Source of the DNA: an uncultured Blautia sp.
GTDB lineage: Bacteria; Bacillota; Clostridia; Lachnospirales; Lachnospiraceae
Direction: 5' to 3'
DNA length: 8,998 bases
Assembly (NCBI GenBank): GCA_900551075.1
Contig: URVB01000084.1
Coordinates: 1-8,998, forward strand
The position numbers and the translations under genes are program-made. Each line of letters starts with the position of its first letter. The stretch's first letter is position 1. The notes beneath the pieces were generated by a model, which was given only the letters and a program-made list of their open reading frames with translations, was not told where the DNA came from and ran no database searches. This document shows positions 6,398 through 8,998 of this stretch, piece after piece.

Positions 6398-6438
6398 TGC
6401 GCCCGATTGCGTTTTGCAGTCGGGCGCATTTTGTTTTT
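6398..6438 (+). terminator. Strong terminator/attenuator upstream of the Orf7-like gene
   Basis: TGCGCCCGATTGC (6398-6410), loop GTTTT, and GCAGTCGGGCGCA (6416-6428) pair over 13 positions with one G-U, followed by TTTTGTTTTT. It sits between the small leader ORF and the sigma-factor gene, so it would limit readthrough into the recombination module. Confidence 0.88.
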
Positions 6439-6529
6439 CACTAAACTTTTTTGAAAAAGTTTGCTGTTTTCTTTGGCATATTCCCGCCGCTGTCGTGGAG
6501 GGCTGCCGAAAGGGGATAACACTACTCCG

Positions 6530-6550
6530 CCCCCCGGATTGGAAAGGGGG
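6530..6550 (+). promoter_or_regulatory. Ribosome binding site pairing element of the Orf7-like gene
   Basis: CCCCCC (6530-6535) can pair with the GGGGG (6546-6550) of the ribosome binding site AAAGGGGGTGAG, leaving a ten-base loop. This would hide the site and lower translation of the Orf7-like sigma factor. A similar arrangement occurs before xis. Confidence 0.4.
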
Positions 6551-6557
6551 TGAGAAC

Positions 6558-6815
6558 ATGAACCCTGCTCGGTTTGAATGGCAGACCCGGGGCGAGTATA
6601 ATGCGTACTGCAAGCGCACGTTACACAATGAACTAATTGACGCAAGCCGGGAACGCAAACGTCGGCGTCGCCGCGAAGTGACCTTTTCAGACCTTACCCC
6701 GCATGAGGAAAAGCAGCTTTATACCGTGGACAAGTATTTTGTCAACGAGGATAAAGAAGAAGCCTTTTGCGTGGGAGATTTGAAGATAACCGCGAAGCTG
6801 CTTGCCGGAGGATAA
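6558..6815 (+). CDS. Orf7-like sigma factor, N-terminal fragment still open
   Basis: This 85-residue fragment, with a good ribosome binding site (AAAGGGGGTGAG), ends in LLAGG at the deletion and lacks region 4. On its own it is not expected to recognise a promoter. Confidence 0.6.
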   Translation: MNPARFEWQTRGEYNAYCKRTLHNELIDASRERKRRRRREVTFSDLTPHEEKQLYTVDKYFVNEDKEEAFCVGDLKITAKLLAGG

Positions 6816-6978
6816 ACGGCAAGCCGTGTTGCTGTACTATTTTTTCAACATGACCGACGTTGAGATTGCGGAAGCAATGAAGATACCCCGCAGCACAGTA
6901 CAGTACCGCCGGACAAGCTCTTTTGAACTGCTAAAACGATATTTGGAGGAACGCGCTGATGAATGGGACGAATTGTAA
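6558..6978 (+). pseudogene. Orf7-like sigma-70 region 4 factor, broken by a small deletion
   Basis: The first frame (ATG 6558 to TAA 6813-6815) reads MNPARFEWQTRGEYNAYCKR through VTFSDLTPHEEKQLYTVDKYF to AKLLAGG. The second frame, from about 6802 to TAA 6976-6978, gives LPEDKRQAVLLYYFFNMTDVEIAEAMKIPRSTVQYRRTSSFELLKRYLEE, a region 4 helix-turn-helix. Together they match the roughly 140-residue Tn916 Orf7 family, which acts as a sigma-like activator of the recombination genes. Relatives carry about six more residues between LLA and LPED. The sequence TTGCCG at the join suggests deletion of about 20 bases between two TTGCCG copies, which also changes the frame. The DNA-binding half is thereby cut off, so the factor should be inactive. 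Confidence 0.85.
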
Positions 6979-7210
6979 CGACGACGAGCGCGGCTTATTA
7001 CCCTACCCGGTCATTTTAGCCACGACAGAGGGCGACCCGGACGCTATGAAAATTGTCTTGCAGCATTACCAAAGCTACATAGCCCACCTGTCCATGCAGA
7101 AAATCCGTGACGAAAACGGTAATACCTATTGGGGCATAGACGAGGACTTACGCCAACGGCTGCAAGCCAAACTCATGCGGGCTGTCCTGAACTTTAAGGC
7201 AGACTACTAA
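6959..7210 (+). CDS. Tn916 Orf8-like helix-turn-helix regulator
   Basis: This 83-residue protein has the features of the Orf8 family next to Orf7 in Tn916-like elements: a LPYPVILATTEGDPDAMKIVLQHYQSYI segment (HTH_16-type helix), then a YGNTY-like motif (ENGNTYWGIDEDLRQRLQAKLMRAVLNFK). The start is ATG 6959, nine bases after GGAGG (6945-6949), inside the end of the sigma gene with a 20-base overlap, so translation may be coupled to the broken upstream gene. Its role is regulatory by family; its exact target is not known to me. It appears intact. Confidence 0.85.
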   Translation: MNGTNCNDDERGLLPYPVILATTEGDPDAMKIVLQHYQSYIAHLSMQKIRDENGNTYWGIDEDLRQRLQAKLMRAVLNFKADY

Positions 7211-7625
7211 GGGCATAGGCGAAGCGTCCCCCTTTCCGCTTTGTCTGTCCTGTCTGACCTACCCTGTACCTTGATAAAGAAAGCGGCGCAAGATAACGGC
7301 GACGCAGCATAGGGCAAATCGGATACGTTCTTTTTGTGCAGAGCCATACGGCGAGTGCGCCATGACTTCCTCTTACCGGGAATGAGCGATCAACACCGCG
7401 CCGGAAAGCAAGTGTAGCGGCTTGCGAGCGACGACCACACAGAAAGTATAATGATACTCCCTTATCGCCACAGTCCGAGCGTTAGAAGCGTCGCAGGCAA
7501 TAGATAGGGCTGCATGAGAACCATGCAGGGGTGAAATTCCCGTGGAGCTTTGCCAAAAGCCGTCCGATTAAAGCCCCTTTTAACTTGTCAACCTTTTAGC
7601 ACTACCATGAAAGGGGGCTTAACTT
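7211..7625 (+). ncRNA. Structured non-coding leader before xis
   Basis: This 415-base stretch has no credible ORF but many pairings. CCGCTTT (7236-7242) pairs with AAAGCGG (7280-7286). AGTAT-AATG-ATACT (7446-7459) is a small dyad containing a TATAAT with a poor -35. GGCAA (7496-7500)/TTGCC (7550-7554) encloses CTGCATG/CATGCAG (7510-7516/7522-7528) and GGG/CCC (7529-7531/7539-7541). The last 50 bases can pair over the xis ribosome binding site. I recognise no named RNA family. It could be an untranslated leader, a small RNA, or a cis-acting site needed for excision or transfer. Confidence 0.5.
7571..7620 (+). promoter_or_regulatory. Hairpin masking the xis ribosome binding site
   Basis: AAGCCCCTTT (7571-7580) pairs with AAAGGGGGCTT (7610-7620) over ten pairs with one bulged G. 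The right arm contains the xis Shine-Dalgarno GGGGG (7613-7617), eight bases before the ATG. The loop is about 29 bases. If formed in the mRNA, this would repress Xis translation unless something opens it. Confidence 0.55.
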
Positions 7626-7829
7626 ATGAATAGTGCTGATGTGCCTATTTGGGAAAAGTACACGCTGACGATTGAGGAAGCGTCTAAATATTTCCGCATT
7701 GGAGAGAACAAACTTCGCAAACTGGCAGAGGAAAACCCCACCGCAGGTTGGGTAATCATGAACGGCAACCGTATACAAATCAAGCGGAAACAGTTTGAAA
7801 AAATCATAGATACTTTGGACGTAATATGA
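7626..7829 (+). CDS. xis: Excisionase, Tn916 Xis family
   Basis: This 67-residue protein has the same length as Tn916 Xis and nearly the same sequence (PIWEKYTLTIEEASKYFRIG, KLRKLAEENP, IMNGNRIQIKRKQFEKIIDT). It is a small winged-helix (MerR/AlpA-like) DNA-bending protein that binds the element ends and directs Int toward excision. The HTH is around residues 13-36 and the wing around WVIMNGNRIQI. The start is ATG 7626 with GGGGG eight bases upstream. It is followed by int after a 69-base gap that holds a separate int promoter. It is intact, in contrast to int. Its translation may be limited by the hairpin over its ribosome binding site. Confidence 0.97.
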   Translation: MNSADVPIWEKYTLTIEEASKYFRIGENKLRKLAEENPTAGWVIMNGNRIQIKRKQFEKIIDTLDVI

Positions 7830-7839
7830 TGTAATTTTT

Positions 7840-7876
7840 CCTTGAATATGCTATAATAGATGTAGGCATATCAAGG
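7840..7876 (+). promoter_or_regulatory. int promoter with -10 in the loop of a dyad
   Basis: TGcTATAAT (7849-7857) is an extended -10 with a perfect TATAAT; no good -35 is seen at 17 bases. Arms CCTTGAATATGC (7840-7851) and GCATATCAAGG (7866-7876) pair over 11 bases with one bulged A and surround the -10. This would suit a repressor or recombination-protein site that controls int separately from xis. Confidence 0.65.
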
Positions 7877-7898
7877 CTTTTTCCGTCATGAAAGGAGC

Positions 7899-8150
7899 AT
7901 GACGAGAGATGTCAAAAAAAGACGAGATAACAAAAACCGTATCTTACGGACAGGAGAAAGCCAGAGAAAAGACGGAAGATATGCTTACAAATATACTGAT
8001 ACCTTTGGAAAGCCACAATTTGTTTATGCTTGGAAGTTAGTACCCACGGACAAGACCCCGGCAGGAAAGCGGGACGATATTTCATTGAGAGAAAAGGAAA
8101 AAGAAATTCAGAAAGACCTTGACGACGGTATCGACCCCATAGGAAAGTAA
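7899..8150 (+). CDS. Int fragment 1: arm-binding domain
   Basis: This 83-residue open fragment carries the three-stranded arm-binding domain (YAYKYTDTFGKPQFVYAWKL). From ATG 7899 the AAAGGAG is almost touching the start, and the first five residues (MTRDV) differ from the family's MSKKRRDN; from ATG 7909 the spacing is better, but the frame fails after the seven-A run. The TAA stop is followed at once by ATG. Confidence 0.6.
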   Translation: MTRDVKKRRDNKNRILRTGESQRKDGRYAYKYTDTFGKPQFVYAWKLVPTDKTPAGKRDDISLREKEKEIQKDLDDGIDPIGK

Positions 8151-8603
8151 ATGACTGTCTGCCAGCTCTACGCGAAGCAGATACGACACCGGGCGAATGT
8201 ACGGCATGGCACCAAACAGGGACGCAAACAGCTTATGCGGATATTGGAAGAAGATAGTCTTGGAGCTTGCAGTATTGAAAACGTGAAGCTGTCCGACGCG
8301 AAAGAATGGGCTTTGCGTATGAAAGAAAAAGGCTACTCTTTCAAGACCATCAACAACCACAAGCGTTCTCTGAAAGCTGCCTTTTACACAGCCATACAGG
8401 ATGATTGTATTCGGAAAAATCCGTTTGACTTCCAGTTGAACACAGTGTTAGAAGATAACACCGAACCAAAGGTTCCCTTATCCCCCACACAGGAAGCGTC
8501 TTTCCTGTCCTTTGTGCAGAATGATGTTGTCTATCAGAAGTATTATGACGAGATTATCATACTGTTAGAAAAGGGCTTCGCATTTCTGAACTTTGCGGGC
8601 TGA
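8151..8603 (+). CDS. Int fragment 2: core-binding domain and start of the catalytic domain
   Basis: This 150-residue open fragment starts at the ATG directly after the nonsense codon (TAAATG), with only a weak AGGAAAG before it. It holds the core-binding helices through NPFDFQLNTVLED and the first catalytic helix, then turns nonsensical (KGFAFLNFAG) at the one-base deletion. The correct frame resumes at 8576 and stays open to the window end. Confidence 0.6.
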   Translation: MTVCQLYAKQIRHRANVRHGTKQGRKQLMRILEEDSLGACSIENVKLSDAKEWALRMKEKGYSFKTINNHKRSLKAAFYTAIQDDCIRKNPFDFQLNTVLEDNTEPKVPLSPTQEASFLSFVQNDVVYQKYYDEIIILLEKGFAFLNFAG

Positions 8604-8943
8604 CTGAAAATGATATTGACTTTGAGAACAGGCTAATCAACATAGACCACCAACTTTTAAAAGTATCGGGAATTGGTTATCACATTGAAACGCCGAAAAC
8701 AAAAAGCGGTATCAGGCAGCTTCGCATGAGTACAAAGGTATATGAAGCGTTCGAGCGAGTGCTGAAAAACAGAGGACGGGCAAAGCCTATCATTATCGAC
8801 GGTTACGGTAAATTCCTTTTCCTTAACCGTAACGGCTTGCCAAAAGTGGCGGCAACCTATGAAAGTATGTTCCGGGGGCTTGTGAAGAAATACAACAAGT
8901 GCCATGAGGAAGCATTACCGAACGTGACAACGCCGCACACCTT

Positions 8944-8998
8944 ACGTCATACGTTCTGTACCAATTTAGCAAACGCCGGAATGAACCCGAAAGCATTA
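8944..8998. repeat. Right copy of the 55-bp terminal inverted repeat
   Basis: This segment is the exact reverse complement of 1-55. Here it reads in frame with int and encodes LRHTFCTNLANAGMNPKAL, so this is the natural home of the sequence and the left copy is the foreign one. Confidence 0.9.

Larger units (their letters stand above)
6123..6557. other. Leader region between cargo operon and Orf7-like gene
   Basis: This 435-base stretch holds the cargo terminator, a weaker hairpin plus T-run (AGGGTG 6219-6224/CGCCCT 6234-6239), a possible 27-codon leader ORF, a second strong terminator, an A/T palindrome AAACTTTTT-TG-AAAAAGTTT (6443-6462) and a C-tract pairing with the next ribosome binding site. 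The series of terminators before the Orf7-like gene resembles an attenuator leader. Leftward ORFs across it show no domain and are not called. Confidence 0.6.
900..8998. mobile_element. Tn916-family element, regulatory and integration end, with cargo
   Basis: The order Orf9-like (divergent), Orf7-like, Orf8-like, Xis, Int is the regulation and recombination module of Tn916. Xis and Int are close to the Tn916 proteins as I remember them. Between the Orf9 and Orf7 homologues sits a TetR-led block of about 4.7 kb that is not part of Tn916. The right terminus and attachment site lie beyond the window because int is incomplete. The left boundary is uncertain: the tet(M)/orf6 side of Tn916 is replaced by a recombinase fragment, and the 900 given here is only the edge of the recognisable module. 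Confidence 0.85.
7899..8998 (+). pseudogene. int: Tn916-type integrase (tyrosine recombinase), disrupted and partial
   Basis: The three frames together give a Tn916-like Int: N-terminal arm-binding domain (RRDNKNRILRTGESQRKDGR), core-binding domain (SDAKEWALRMKEKGYSFKTI), and catalytic domain with the first Arg in LRISELCGL, the beta-strand Lys in KTKSG, and the HTLRHTFCT motif. The last His/Trp box and the Tyr nucleophile lie beyond the window. Lesions are: (a) the family start ATG 7909 is out of frame because the A-run 7914-7920 has seven rather than eight A; (b) TAA at 8148-8150 replaces a Lys codon between the first two domains; (c) one base is missing in GGG 8573-8575, just before the first catalytic Arg. 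As read, no complete integrase can be made, so excision would need help from another Int. Confidence 0.9.

Noticed and set aside
6352..6658. Two leftward ORFs of 90-97 codons
   Set aside because: They are antisense to the terminator and the sigma-factor start, have low-complexity content and no domain.
7447..7452. TATAAT as a strong promoter before xis
   Set aside because: The best -35 (TTGCGA) is 19 bases away and poor; it is mentioned only as part of a small dyad.

Overview
The window looks like the cargo and integration end of a Tn916-family integrative conjugative element from a low-to-moderate GC Firmicute, most likely a gut Clostridium-type bacterium (Lachnospiraceae or Ruminococcaceae). 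The reasons are the recognisable Tn916 gene order, the strong AGGAGG-type ribosome binding sites and the A-rich codon use of most genes. No rRNA, tRNA, CRISPR array or known antibiotic-resistance gene is visible.

Layout. (1) Positions 1-600 hold the N-terminal part of a GC-richer, leftward tyrosine recombinase that stops at the window edge. Upstream of it is a 340-base gene-free stretch with nested inverted repeats and four ATCAGGA motifs. (2) 861-1287, leftward: a Tn916 Orf9-like XRE regulator with its terminator. (3) 1414-6201, rightward: an AT-rich cargo block of a TetR regulator, a DUF4097-type lipoprotein, a four-helix membrane protein with a permuted NlpC/P60-like domain, and a VTT (DedA/TVP38) membrane domain that continues, after a frameshift, into a condensation-type acyltransferase domain. 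Two nearly identical dyads, one at the tetR promoter and one before the lipoprotein gene, suggest TetR controls both units. A strong terminator closes the block. (4) 6202-7625: attenuator-like hairpins, a possible 27-codon leader ORF, a broken Orf7-like sigma factor, an intact Orf8-like gene and a 415-base structured non-coding leader. (5) 7626-8998: an intact xis, an int promoter inside a dyad, and a badly damaged int running off the window.

How the genes fit together. In Tn916 the order is orf9 (divergent), orf7, orf8, xis, int. Here the same order is kept, but a four-gene cell-envelope cassette sits between the orf9 and orf7 homologues. The cassette combines a possible lipid scramblase-like domain, an acyltransferase domain and a hydrolase/acyltransferase-like domain with a surface lipoprotein. 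I infer, without proof, an envelope or lipid modification unit under its own TetR switch.

Caveats. The sigma factor, int and the VTT gene carry frameshifts, and int also has a nonsense codon. Three of the lesions are consistent with one-base homopolymer contractions and could be sequencing errors. The sigma-factor deletion and the int nonsense codon do not look like that. The first 55 bases are the exact reverse complement of the last 55. An inverted overlap of that length is typical of a de Bruijn-graph contig boundary, so the left edge may be an assembly junction rather than a biological one.
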